Positions 10,190-21,677 of a stretch of DNA of 64,000 bases are shown piece after piece. Under the pieces are notes generated by a model, which saw only the letters and a program-made list of their open reading frames with translations, did no database searches and was not told where the DNA came from. This DNA is from Armillaria gallica (lineage: Eukaryota > Basidiomycota > Agaricomycetes > Agaricales > Physalacriaceae), in the NCBI GenBank assembly GCA_037576215.1, contig JBANDB010000002.1:5704001-5768000 (forward strand), read 5' to 3'. The position numbers were made by a program, and so were the translations under genes. Each line of letters opens with the position of its first letter. Positions within the stretch are counted from its first letter, which is position 1.

Positions 10190-11916
10190 CAGCATCTATC
10201 TAGTCAAACCGACCCACGGGCTGTCGTGGTCGATTCCACGGATCCACCTCCTCGAGATATCAAGCCTTTCAAGCTTCTTTCCACCCTTCCAAACGAACTT
10301 TTTCTGCACATCTTTTCGTTTCTCCCCACGAAGGATTTGAGCTACGTCGTCCGCACCTGTCGCCATTTTCGCGATCTTGCCCAGAAGGAGTTGTACAGAA
10401 ACCTCATTTTCCGGTCCTTCAACCCTCATGTCATTCTTGCGGCCGGTATCTGGAACAAACCCGCGTGGAATAATGTTCCCCACCGACTCAGTGCATCAGC
10501 CAACAGTGCTCTGCTACTCCCTCAGATTCTCGAACTTGTACCACGACTCACCCAGCTACGAGAGCTTTTGTTCCAGGGCATCGATTTCATACACACCAAC
10601 AACAGCGATGTCTATTCCATTTTTAGCGGTGTCCCCAATCTGCAGAGGCTGTCGTTCATAAAGTGTCACCTACCGCGGTGCCAGACGGCCACCTTTTCGC
10701 ATCTGACGATTACGCAGCTAGACATGTTGTTTATTACGTGGGACCAAGAGCAGCCGGCTCATCCGCAAATTCCCCATGGGCACCATTTCCTACTAGGGCC
10801 GACACAGCAAGCACATATACATGGACATACTCATGGAAACATATTCCACAATCCTTTCAACATCCAAAATCCGTTCGCTGCGCTGAATCCACCACAGCAC
10901 CATCACCCACCGAACCACCAGCAGATGATGAATATGCTTATCTACGGCGGCCCACCCCACGGCCCACCCATACCCCCGCCGCCACCGCCACCGCAAGGTG
11001 ACCGCCTCGGCGCGCTCAAACTCCTTGCAGTTCCAACCGTTACTATCCTCCGTGTGGACTGGTCAGCCGAGAATATTGCGTACGTATCCCAGCACACCGA
11101 CTTCCTCACCAGCCAAAGCCGATTGCACACCCTCGAGCTGCGCTGCCTCGACGATTCTCGCGGACCCTTGCATTTCCAGCGACTACTCGCCAAGGGCGTA
11201 CGGCGCCTGGTGTTCATGCCTGATGCGAGGGTGCGGAGTCTCCGTGGAGCGGACCTATCCGGACTAAGGCTCTATCGTGGCCCTTCTGATATGCTCCCGG
11301 TCGTCATGGGCGGAAGGGCAGTACCCACTACGGGCTCGTCGTACATGTCGGCAGCATCACTTTGGCCCCCGCAGACGTACCCGTCTGGTGCATCCTCGCT
11401 CCAACAGAAAGTCGCCCCCATTGTGTCGGGCGTCAAACATGTCATACTCACGACGACTTTGGATGCGGCGAAGCTTGCTCCGATGCTGGGTATGTTTACT
11501 GGCGCGGAGCAGTTCGAGTCGTTTGAGCTCAAGTTGGGGAAGTGGGATCTGGAGGCTCTACATGCTGCCGTGTATGCTTTCCCGAATGTGAACGATCTGA
11601 GGATCAAGTGGGCTGGCGGCGAAGGGATAGATGAGGTATCTCTCGAACTTTTTTTTTTGCTTGCAATGTACTGAATCGACTGCTGTGACAGACGACCCTC
11701 GTTTCGTTCTCGCCTCTGTTCTTATCAAGACTACGAAACCTACGCGTGTTGCACCTGTACGACATGTCTATAAAGGGACATGTCAGCGGCGATGGGTTCG
11801 AGTTGATTGGTCCCGCGAAACGGCTAGCGGGACTCGTAGAGGTCAGATTGCAGCCAGGAGCGGTCTGGAGAAGAGCGGGAGATGAGTGGACTCTGAGGAA
11901 GGACTGTGTTGAATAG
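10190..11916 (+). CDS. F-box protein with His/Pro-rich insert, 5' end unresolved
   Basis: The main exon runs from an acceptor at 10189 to 11635. A 56 bp intron (11636-11691) precedes the last exon, which ends at 11916. The F-box is LSTLPNELFLHIFSFLPTKDLSYVVRTCRHFRDL, close to the N-terminus. It is followed by leucine-rich segments typical of substrate-binding regions. A central His/Gln/Pro-rich stretch (HGHTHGNIF ... PPIPPPPPPPQGD) separates two halves. F-box proteins link Skp1-Cullin1 ubiquitin ligases to substrates (family knowledge). No ATG lies in the main exon before the F-box, so at least one short upstream exon is missing from this model. The substrate is unknown. Confidence 0.75.
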
Positions 11917-12216
11917 GTGTATTTATAGTGATCGATAATCATCTAGTGTAGATATTTTGTATTTATCGTGGTAATACACGTTGAGTATTCTTAATTGATG
12001 TGTGCACCACCAGGGAGTAGTCGGCAATGCTGGAGCAAGGATCCACGGGATCACCATCTCATGCGCAACCTGGCCTGCGTATAGCCTTACAGTAATTCAA
12101 AGGCATCAAAACAATATGACTTGTACTGCTCAACGACAAGAGCTAAAGGTGAGAGTTTGAAAAAGACATGGAAGGGAAAGGGAAGTCGATTCTACCGAAA
12201 TGTCCGACTAACCGTT

Positions 12217-13598
12217 TTACAGCTCCGAGGCAGGCTGAGCGTCAAATATGGGACAAAGATTTTCCCATTCGGCTACGTTCAGTGTGAGTGCAAGGATAGT
12301 CACTGATTGGAAGCGGTACATACAGGGCGGACGGCTTGTAGTTGCCCAGTCTTCGCTGTGTTCTGCGAACACGACCGCAAGACCTTTGTGAACCGTGAGT
12401 GAGCAAAGTTATGTATGCAGGAGTGCGCGTACTTGTTGAGGTGCTAATTAGTGTGACTGAGTTCAGTGGGTGTCGGACTGTGAGAATGGTAGAGCACTGG
12501 CAGGAAGAGACCACTAACCAATGAAAGAGCCAAGGCCCGGCGTTGTCAGTTTTGAAGCATACGGTAACGTTTGATCCGATGTCTCTAATGTGAACAACAT
12601 CTCTACGGACCTTCAAAACTTGTTTTAGCCATTTCAAGCAACCAGCGGCGTAAGCACGAACTGGATTCTCATAGTTATAGGTGGACGAGCCCGCGCTCCG
12701 GACTATGTCAAATGTGTGCTTTCATTGAATTAGTATAGGCGACCACGGAAGAAGATGTCAGCTACATACTCCCTGAAGATGGAAAGCAGGCTGAATAGAA
12801 GAGATACATTCACGTCAATTCCATCAGTACGGAAGAGCTCAGATTGCTCACCCATGTCCTACACTGGTTCCTGGCACAGAAAGCACAATGGTGGAGCTCG
12901 GCGGTAATGTATATACTAAGGCTACAGGCAGAAGTTTATCAGCGGCCTGTGCTCCGCTGAGGATTTGTAGCAGCACAGGTATCGGAGGCGGATGAAATGA
13001 CGCTCCATTAATGGTAAACGGATCTTCGTCTTCTAGCTAGAGAGTTGAACGCACTGAGTAATGAAAGAAGATCGTGGGTCGAGGAGACACCCACGTATAA
13101 TATGTTCAGGTTTAACGAATAGTCGACACCTCCTCTTCCAGGGAAACCAGGCTAATACAGACATTAAAGGCTACCTCAAAGCATGTTGACGTAGACACTC
13201 ACTGCGCCGGGATTTTCAAGAGGCTGGTTCTATTTATTGGCAGCTCGTACTTAACTCTAAGTTAGCATCAACCGACATACCACTAATCGGTTTCGTTCAA
13301 AGGAAGAACACCGAAAGATACAGACAATTTCAGTTCCACGTCGTTTGCACCAGTACCTTTCCATGGTTTGTTAGGACATAGTAGCGATGTCATCTTTCTA
13401 GAACCTCACTGAGTGCCTTGCTTCACCGGAATAATTGCAAGTTCTGTGGTGAGCTCGCCATCGATGGTACCGCCAGTCAAAGCCGCCATTCGAGTGTAAC
13501 CATCGGGACTGACGTCTGCATTAGCTATAACAAGGTCTCCGACAGGTCCAATCTTGGTTAATGTCTCACCGAGAGACGAGGCTAGCGTCAGAGACCAT
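12217..13598 (-). pseudogene. Decayed laccase (multicopper oxidase)
   Basis: Reading the minus strand gives laccase pieces in the right order. At 13560-13440: IGPVGDLVIANADVSPDGYT, the mature N-terminus. Around 13010-12880: PFTINGASFHPP and LLQILSGAQAADKLLP. Then [23 protein letters not shown], and [11 protein letters not shown]. Last are [13 protein letters not shown] and [13 protein letters not shown], ending at 12217. Most of the first two cupredoxin domains is missing. The copper motif HCHIDWHLN reads HCHTN-stop-HLN, with TAG at 12444-12446, and HLHGH has become HLQGH. Former introns are still visible. This is a non-functional relic; fungal laccases oxidise phenols extracellularly (family knowledge). 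Confidence 0.85.
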
Positions 13599-15291
13599 AA
13601 CGACAGCTGTAAGAATGAGCTTTTCGTTATAGAGACCGTTCACTGAAAGTTATTCGCTGGGCGAAGAGGAGGAGGAGTACGTTATCCCTCAAGCGTGTAA
13701 ATAGACGTATCGCCTTGCCTTCAGTATTCTCATCGGGATCCACCAGCGTTTGATTTACGACCACGAGCTCCCTTAGTTGTGATGTATCGTGCTTGCCGAA
13801 GCTGCAGCTGCCTTGCCCTTCTGTTTAGTTGACTGTATTCTAGGTACGCATTCTTGCGGGTTTCAATTCCTGTGCTGGATGAGATTTCCGGTGTATAAGA
13901 TGCGATAACCCTCCATAAAAAGATAGGTCATTGAGCGAAGAACTGCAGGCGCCTCTGAGACGCGCCTCTTTATCCGCGGGTTTCTAAGAGCATCCCGGTC
14001 TTCACTACCAGAGTGAGGTCGGTCTGAGTCACACTAGCTCTGTGTTCAGGACGACCGCCAGTGGTGGGGCTGAGCAATAAAAAAGCGACACCTATTTCGG
14101 GAGTCAAAAAACATGGAAGCGGCAAATACATCTGATGACTACCAAGAGGCAGTCTACACAGGAAGTGAGGCCATGGTCCAACCTTGAGTTATTATCGATT
14201 ATCGCCAATAGAAGTTAAATAGAAGAGTATCAAGAATCGACTGTCACTTTGGCAATCGGCCCGGGCCCCGACCAACCAACACGTAATCGCATCACGCAAT
14301 TGTACGTTTCTTTAACGTTTCTTTTACTGAGGTTGCCGATGGCATACATACGATGCGATTTCCACGACGTATCGGCTCTCGCAGATACTATATGCTGTGA
14401 CATGTGCCCGGAATAATGTCAGGTGAAAGTACCATGCTCGGTCTAGATAACACTGATTCGATTGCTCTCAAGGGGTTGGTTCTAGAGTTACTATGATCTG
14501 ACCATGATGAATGTCCCTGCCCAGTGGGTCCAACGAGTAACTTCTCCCTCGGTCTTGTATTTTGCGGATGCCCGGACCATAGGAACATCTTGGATGCGAC
14601 GCGTTTCTTTCCAGAACTCGAAAGTTTTCAATCAACGATGATCGGGTGACTGCGTATCATCTGCAATGCTAGCAATGAACTTGCCTTTGATCGTGCCCTT
14701 AGTCGCTCTGCGGCTCAGATGCAGCAAATGAAACGTTGTCTTCCAAACCCTGTTGTGTTGTGTTCCTGTTCCTTAGACATATTGGTCTGATGCCGACTAC
14801 AGTACGACAGGTTACGCCAAATGTCGTCAACCAAGGATTCAGTACGGAAGCCGGCGTCGTAGTCCGACTTTACAACGGCTCCATTGTCGTACACCTTGCA
14901 TATCTTTCCACCATGTCTGCTTAGGTGAGAATTGGAAGGCATAAAGGTTACACAGCTACCCTATGCCTCCATGGGCTTCACCGCCGATGGCGTCCATCCG
15001 GTTCTTCGTGTTGAACTAGGGCGCTGTGTTTCCAACAGACGCAGGCAGCATCGGGTAGAAATCGCGCGTTTTAGTAAGCCGCTGTTTCCTTTGGCTTTGA
15101 ATCGAACCTTCAACACCATTGTGTGATTTTCTAAACGAAACTGAGGAACATATGTTCCAGGTCGGCGCCAAGTCCTCCCGTTCGTTACTTCCGATGATGA
15201 GGGCCTTTGTGGTCTTAGTTGAAAACCCAGTTATCAGCAGTGTTTGCTCGTCCTGAAATATCCCAGTCGACTGTAGCGACAGGAATACTTA
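13599..15291. other. No gene supported
   Basis: Short coding-like stretches appear on the minus strand (for example around 13690-13790 and 14715-14942), but none joins into a recognisable protein. They may be remains of another decayed gene next to the laccase relic. The rest shows no repeat or RNA gene that I can name. Confidence 0.4.
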
Positions 15292-15792
15292 CAGCTGTTT
15301 GCACACCGTCAGCTTGATAGTAGCGGGCGTTTTGCGCGAGAGAAGAGAGTGATCTGGACTTAGTCATAAACCGTGGTTTACAGCTGTTTGCACACAGCTT
15401 GACAGTAGGGAGCGTTTTGCGCGAGAGGGGGGAGTGATCTGGACTTGGTCATAAACCGCGGCTTAAGGGCTTGATGACGCGTTTCTGGGTGGTTTATGGC
15501 CATTTCGGCGATCTCGGAGGCTATTTCGTGCGCTTGAAGTCCCCAAAACACGGTTTATGACGAAGTCCGAGCTTCTTCATTATCCACGAAAATCTCCCTG
15601 ACTGTCAAGCTGTATGCAAACAGCTGTAAGGGCTTGATGACGCATGTGTGGGTGGTTTATGGCCATTTCGGCTATCTCGGATGCCATTTCGTGCGCTTTG
15701 AAGTCCCCAAAACACGGTTTATGACGAAGTCCGAGCTTCTTTTCATCATCCACGAAAACCCCCCTGACTGTCAAGCTGTATGCAAACAGCTG
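15292..15792. mobile_element. Nested MITE-like element flanked by TA
   Basis: The outer ends are CAGCTGTTTGCACAC... at 15292 and its inverted form ...GTATGCAAACAGCTG ending at 15792, each flanked by TA. A second left end starts at 15381 and a second right end stops at 15626. The central part (GGGCTTGATGACGC ... TTTATGACGAAGTCCGAG) occurs twice, at about 15466-15600 and 15629-15745. The arms are long and imperfectly inverted. No ORF of note is present, so it is non-autonomous. The TA duplication suggests mobilisation by a Tc1/mariner-type transposase (inference). Confidence 0.75.
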
Positions 15793-17182
15793 TAATGGTA
15801 TGAGAAGCGACGAACTTCAATTCGCAATTGGGTTCTTAACGTTGGTATAAATAGAACTGGCCGAGGCCCGTGGTCCTATTCTTTTGGTTGAACTGAAGAC
15901 TCTCATCGGTGCTCATTTACTAGCCATCGTGAGTTACCATGGATGCTAACCGGGGGACCGCCATCCCTGGGTGTTCCTGACTCGGTACCGACTGGCTCTA
16001 CACGATCACTGATCACTAGCGAAATTTTTGAAGATTACTCTCTGAGATTTACCGAAATCCCGTCTTGACGACGTCAAATTTTATTGTAGCTTGTTCACTG
16101 CGGTCTCGTTCGCGGTAATCTGTCAGCACTCTCGTTGCACCTACTCCCACTGGCATGATGACAGGTGTCAATACTTACCCCAGGAGAGTGGTGGCGAACT
16201 GCCTCTTGTTAGCATCTGGACCACCTAGTTCCGGCCATGCAACCGCTTCCATGCTACACAAGGTATGGTTTTCCCTAAAACAACATGCTGGACAGTCATA
16301 GGGCATTTTCGTTTTCGGTCCAAGTTTTCATATCACGGCCGCCCGGGAAGTTTCAATCTCTGGCACATGGCATAACGATCGGATTTTGGCGATCGCGGCG
16401 TGTTCCTCAGTAGAAGCGATGACCCCCTTCTTTCTCCGGCTGACCGTGGTATTGCAAAGCATGAAAATGGTACATTCGCTTCACGAGTACAATCAACGAG
16501 ATGCCTGACGGTTTCTTTTCATCTGGCAAAGCAAAGTCTAGGTGAGGGGCGGTACATGTAACCTGACGTTGAAGGGCCACAGAGGCAAGCCCCACCTGTA
16601 AGTCAGATGTTTCCCTTCGCTCCCATTCGCTACCCTATATCACCTGCATTCGCCGTTAAGCAAGACCATTTCCTTTTGAGGTGAAGATTTCCCTTCGCTA
16701 AAACCGCGCATATTCGGAAGCATGTTGTTCCTTAGGTTGTGCAGGAGATTTCACGTGGGGCCTCGGTCCTATGCCACTAGACCTGCAAATGTTCAGTCCG
16801 GACACCCGAATATTAAGCACAACTAGAGACGCGAGTGAACAAGTGTCCCGATTACGCCAAGCCGTGCCACTCAATAGGTGTCGAGGCCGTCTTCGAATGT
16901 TATAATTTTAACTTCAACTTACAAAGCTGATTTAATAGCCAAGAAATAGCCGTTGACCACCGTATGTACAACTCCGGGTCCATGATCTTGAATCAGAAGG
17001 ACGTATGTGCCTCATCAATGGGGAAAATACGTACATGTTGCATATCGTGACAGGTACATATGATACCGAAAAGATCTGTTACTGGTACTGTAGCGTGTGA
17101 GTCCTTGAAACGGATGGGGGAAGCTTCTAACGCAGCTTAAAAGCGAGCAGAGTAAACAGCCAAACTGTGCACCAAAACTGCG
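15793..17182. other. Intergenic, no gene supported
   Basis: A TATAAATA motif at 15845-15852 is followed by no convincing ORF on the plus strand. A 62-residue minus-strand ORF at 16407-16595 has no recognisable content. The promoter of the GDSL-like gene should lie at the right end. Confidence 0.4.
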
Positions 17183-18428
17183 ATGCATTCCTCTCTTTCA
17201 CTTATCCTTGCTGCCTTTGCTTCCCTGGCCGGGGGTGTCCAGCTTGCCATCGAACCTTCTTGCGGAGCCCTCTTCGGTACTGTCTCTGACCTCAATGCCG
17301 GCCTTGGATCGTTGAGCTCGTACAGCACTATCGTTGCGTTTGGAGTAAGTTTTCGAATATTCCAAGTGAAAGAGAAAAGCTCACCAGATGCTTCTCATAG
17401 GATGGATACACCGACGGTGGCAAAGAGGACGGTTCGACGCTTGCCGCGGCAGTCCAAGATCTCCCAGACCCTAAGGCTGGAGGACGCTTATCCAACGGCC
17501 CGCTCTGGGTGGAGAACTTGGCTTCCGATATTAACGCGACGCTCAAGGATTATGCGGTGAATATTCCGGTCTGTTCTTCGACGCGCCATTTTTGCTGACT
17601 GGGTGCAAAGGTTACCTCAACCGTTGTTGATCATACTCAATATCCCGCGTTCATATTCTCAGATACGAGAGATTTTGTATATCAAAGTCAGCTCGTCGTA
17701 TTTCATTCCTGGAAACGATAAACTGACCGTATGGATATAGACAACTACGTCATTTCTGGGCGCAATAAGCCTACTCCCGACGATACCTTGTACATCGTCT
17801 TTGTGGGGATGGAGTCAGTCAAATTCCGTGTATAGCATGAGAACATATTGAATACCTTTCCGATATTTTGCAGGGACTTTCTCCGTGCTGACGGTATGCC
17901 TGCGAATTTAATCCTCTGTTCTTCCTTCTGCTGATGATCATTGCCTAGCTTCAACCTTTCCCAACACAGCCAATAACGTCATATATGAGTTGCTTTTGAT
18001 GACCGACTCCCCCTTATTTGCCAAGAATATCCTGGTCGTAGATAACTACGGCCGAGGAAACGTGACCTCCTATGGCAACGAGTACAAGCAGAGCGTCTTT
18101 GACGGCCTAGGGACGTTGTTCTCCAACCGGGGAGCAAACGTTGGCTTCGTCGATCTTGGGAACCTCTGGGCTGCAGTACTTGGTACAAACCCTGGATATG
18201 AAGCATTTGGGTATGTGAGCGCCGGAGCGTGTACCGTGGACGACACGACAACAGAGGGACAGTGTGACAACCCCGATGAGACGTTCTACTATATTCCCAG
18301 GTGAGTACGATCAACGCGATGAAGTACACAAACTGACGCTATATGCCCATAGCTATCCTTCTGCAGCGACTCACCGGTTGATGGCTGACTATATCGAAGC
18401 TGTGTTTGAGAAATGCCAGTGGTCATGA
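17183..18428 (+). CDS. Secreted GDSL/SGNH-family protein lacking the catalytic Ser
   Basis: Seven exons (17183-17344, 17401-17556, 17611-17686, 17741-17813, 17874-17893, 17949-18300, 18353-18428) give 304 residues, all junctions in frame. One exon is 20 nt. A signal peptide is followed by STIVAFGDGYTDGG, the block I position where GDSL esterases have GDSxxD. Here the nucleophile Ser is Gly (residue 56). The block III GxND position reads GMED. The C-terminus YPSAATHRLMADY resembles the block with the catalytic His. Overall order and length match fungal carbohydrate-esterase-16-like and other SGNH enzymes. With two key residues changed it may be a non-catalytic binding protein, or an annotation relic of recent loss. 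The gene is otherwise intact. Confidence 0.82.
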
Positions 18429-18930
18429 GCCCACAAGTATTGTAAAATAAAGTTTGAAGCACTTATGCAAATTTAATAAATATGAGTTTTGTATCCTTTC
18501 CGTCTTTCTGAGCGTCAAAGGAAGAGAGCTTAAGCAACCTGTCATCGTTGGATAATCGTCGATTGGTCGTGGCCCATGAGGCCCTGCACCCTGATGCCGC
18601 GGAGTTAGCCGATGCGGCTGCAACCAGGCTTCGTCCCAACTTTCATGAACAACCCTTTCACAGTTTGAGCTCATATCTCTGTCTCAAAATTGGGATATTT
18701 GAAGGCAACAATATTAATACAAGATGACGATCGGGAAAGATGAGCTGATGCTGACTACTAGAAGCTAGCAGTAACCGCCACAGTGCCAAGATCGACAACA
18801 ATATACTGATGCTAGTCATCGCCACTCCAAATCGTTCGTGCAGTCACTCTGTTGTCGGAGATATATTTTTCATACTTGACACAATTATCTCCACCTCGGT
18901 ACCGGAACAAAATTACATACCAGAGGAATG
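18429..18930. other. Intergenic, no gene seen
   Basis: Lies between the GDSL-like gene and the first hydrophobin. It contains the upstream region of the hydrophobin and no conserved ORF. Confidence 0.5.
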
Positions 18931-18938
18931 TATAAAAG
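18931..18938 (+). promoter_or_regulatory. TATA box of hydrophobin 1
   Basis: TATAAAAG, about 61 bp before the ATG. The same TATAAAAGAGACG context precedes hydrophobin 2, so the core promoter was duplicated with the gene. Confidence 0.6.
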
Positions 18939-18991
18939 AGACGGAAAGTCGAAGGAAATATCCTCAACAAGCACTGTTCTCCTTGTTAAAC

Positions 18992-19490
18992 ATGTTCTCT
19001 CGTATCATCGCTCTCGCTGTTTTGGCTCTGCCTCTCTTCGTTGTCGCAGCTCCTGCGACGGACACGACCGTCACCGGCGGATCGTGCAACACTGGTTCCC
19101 TCCAGTGCTGCAAGTCTGTCCAGGACGTGAGTTCGAGCTCGTCTATTCAAACGGCGATGTACTGATTATTCGATAGCCCAAGTCGTCCGCCGTCCAGCAG
19201 GCCCTTGGTCTCTTGAACATTCCCATCGGCGACGTTACTGCCGGAGTGTGAGTACTTTTTTTCTATGAAGAATATTCACGATCTGAATAATATATCAAGT
19301 GGCCTCACCTGCGACCCCATCACCGTCATTGGTCTTGGAACCACCCAGTGTGCCAACCAGCCCGTCTGCTGCGAGAAGAACAACTTCGTGAGTGCTTCAA
19401 AACTACATACGCTGGTATTTTGCTTATGGCGCGAAATTTTAGAACGGTCTCGTTGCTCTCGGCTGCACTCCCATCAATGTTGGACTTTAA
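18992..19490 (+). CDS. Class I hydrophobin, copy 1
   Basis: Four exons: 18992-19126, 19177-19247, 19300-19387 and 19443-19490, 113 residues. A signal peptide ([20 protein letters not shown]) is followed by the eight-Cys hydrophobin pattern: SC-x6-CC, then LTC, QC-x5-CC and a final GC before TPINVGL. Spacing fits class I. Hydrophobins self-assemble at air-water interfaces and coat aerial hyphae and fruit bodies (family knowledge). Intron positions and most of the protein match copy 2 at 20523, so this is a recent tandem duplicate. Confidence 0.95.
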
Positions 19491-20469
19491 GCCGGTCGGC
19501 GTCTTGGTTTCTTGGATTCGGAAAATCTTTGGTAGATTTAAATATTTCGTTACTACCATGAGATCGTGTTTGTTTAGATAACACTTACTACATATACGTG
19601 ATTTATTTCGTGAAACTCTACCGAACGGATCTATAAGTGAAAATGAATAAGCCCGACTTGACTGATCGCTCGTCGAATGGCTCACTCAACAAAGCACTTT
19701 GAAAGTTAAGCGGCAAGGCTAGAGGACCACCAAGCAGAGTCGGCAAGTAGTAAGTACGCGTGTCGGGGAGCGGACAACAACGTAATCCCATCTAGATCTC
19801 GAGACAATCTTGAAAATCTTGGTCTATTACGGTGGACCCTGTGGCTGATAATAACAGAATGAAGATCCTACCTGCACGTCTGGGATAAGATAATATGACA
19901 GCCGATCGTATACCCTGTCAAAGGTTCGCGGAAAGCAATATCGAGAAAATTACTCTCGCATATGGCTTGGGCGCTTCATGATGATGAAAATCTGTCATTG
20001 GCTGGTGTCCCATGATTTTGATGGAATGCAGGGCTACATTTGAACGCACCAGTGGGACGGTGTAAGGGCAGGACTAGGTTCAGAAAACACACAGAAATAT
20101 TGGGCGAGACGCTCAAGAATATTGAACCGCAACAAACGAACTTGTGAAGAATCCACAAACCCCATGTCAACTTAGTCGGTTATCTTGGGCTCTGGTGGCG
20201 GCTCTAGACGTTGAAGTCATCCACTGGGATCACCGTCTGGATTCAAGCTGTAATAGAAAGTGTCAGAATAGTGGAAAAATATTATGTTTGGTATTACTTA
20301 CGCGATACGGTCACGATCGCAAGGAAGCATTCGATCGCAAAATGCGGCAAGGAAAAAAATGACCAAGCAGTCCATCACTTATCTGTCACGATCGCCCATC
20401 ATACATTTTTGTTTTCTTTCACGGTGACCAAAGTTGTTGCCATGTTCGGTCCCGCCAACTTGGACTGGG
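19491..20469. other. Spacer between the two hydrophobin genes
   Basis: About 1 kb with no ORF of recognisable content. The right end carries the promoter of copy 2. Confidence 0.5.
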
Positions 20470-20477
20470 TATAAAAG
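20470..20477 (+). promoter_or_regulatory. TATA box of hydrophobin 2
   Basis: TATAAAAG, 53 bp before the ATG at 20523, in a context nearly identical to that of copy 1. Confidence 0.6.
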
Positions 20478-20522
20478 AGACGAGGCGTTGAGGGGATGGA
20501 TCCTCAACAAGCACTGTTAAAA

Positions 20523-21020
20523 ATGTTCTCTCGTCTCACCGCCCTCGCTGTCTTGGCTCTGCCTCTCTTTGTCGCCGCGTCTCCCGCGACGACCACGACC
20601 GTCACCGGCGGATCGTGCAACACTGGTTCCGCTCAGTGCTGCAAGTCCGTTCAGGACGTGAGTTCGATCCTGTCTCCGTCAGTGATGATGATACTGATTA
20701 TTCAATAGCCCAAGTCGTCTGCCGTCCAGCAGGCCCTCGGTCTCTTGAACATCCCCATTGGCACCATTACTGCCGGAGTGTACGTATCTTCGCCTTCGAC
20801 AAGACATTGTGATGGCTGACTTAGAGCAGTGGTCTTACTTGCGACCCCATCACTGTCGTCGGTCTCGGCACGACTCAATGTGCCAACCAGCCCGTTTGCT
20901 GCGAGCAGAACAACTACGTGAGTATTAGTTGATTAGGTATTATCAGAAAATGCTCACCTTCTGAACGCGTAGAACGGTCTTGTTGCTCTCGGGTGTACTC
21001 CCATCAATGTTGGAGCTTAA
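20523..21020 (+). CDS. Class I hydrophobin, copy 2
   Basis: Four exons (20523-20657, 20709-20779, 20830-20917, 20973-21020) encode 113 residues with the same exon lengths (135, 71, 88, 48 nt) as copy 1. A signal peptide is followed by all eight Cys in the class I spacing. Coding exons are highly alike between copies, while introns differ, which suggests selection on the protein after duplication. The C-terminal residue differs (NVGA versus NVGL). Confidence 0.95.
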
Positions 21021-21677
21021 GAGTTGTAGTTTATTCTTGGTTGCGGTCAGTAGACGTTGCGTAGAGCTGATTTATTACACACCCATTTGTCCTTTGAGTT
21101 TTTGTGATCAGTTTCAGGGAGAGAAAAATCAAACAAAAGGTTTGAGAATTTTTGTGAACCGTCGATCTATACTCTACGAGAAAAAGAATTCTGCTTGGGC
21201 AGCTGGGAAAGCCTAAGGAAGTGACGACAGTGACGACCGCCGACGTGCAAGAGGATAGATACAGATCTGCTATTTCGAATGGATGACGGGGAGCAAGGGT
21301 ATCGTTCATTGAAAGCCTCTGTATATGAAGATCCAGCACGTCCTTGACGACTCGGTTGGACTTGGCACTTGGTTCAAGTTGAAGTTGGTACGGCTCTATC
21401 GATCCGTCCTTCCGGATTTGACGCGATAACCCTAACCCCAGACGTTCACAGCCAAATCTTTCATCCTGCCAACATTTACCATGCCTCCCCTTTCGCTCTC
21501 TAAATCACTCATATCGCTACCCTGAAATCTGCATGCGCCAGGATGGGAGCCACTAGCTTGTCTGGCTCTCACGACGACTCGACTGTTTCTAATCCCGGGA
21601 TGAGCTACTACCTGGTTGTCAAATAAACAACTCTAGAGCAGAAGTGTCGGTATAGGTGGATCCGACGAAGGGCTGTA
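21021..21677. other. Intergenic, no gene supported
   Basis: Downstream of hydrophobin 2. I see no conserved ORF or repeat before the segmental duplication starts. Confidence 0.4.

Noticed and set aside
12242..12637. A 131-residue ORF on the minus strand as a gene of its own
   Set aside because: The frame crosses former introns of the laccase relic and has no independent start. The laccase motifs around it explain the sequence.
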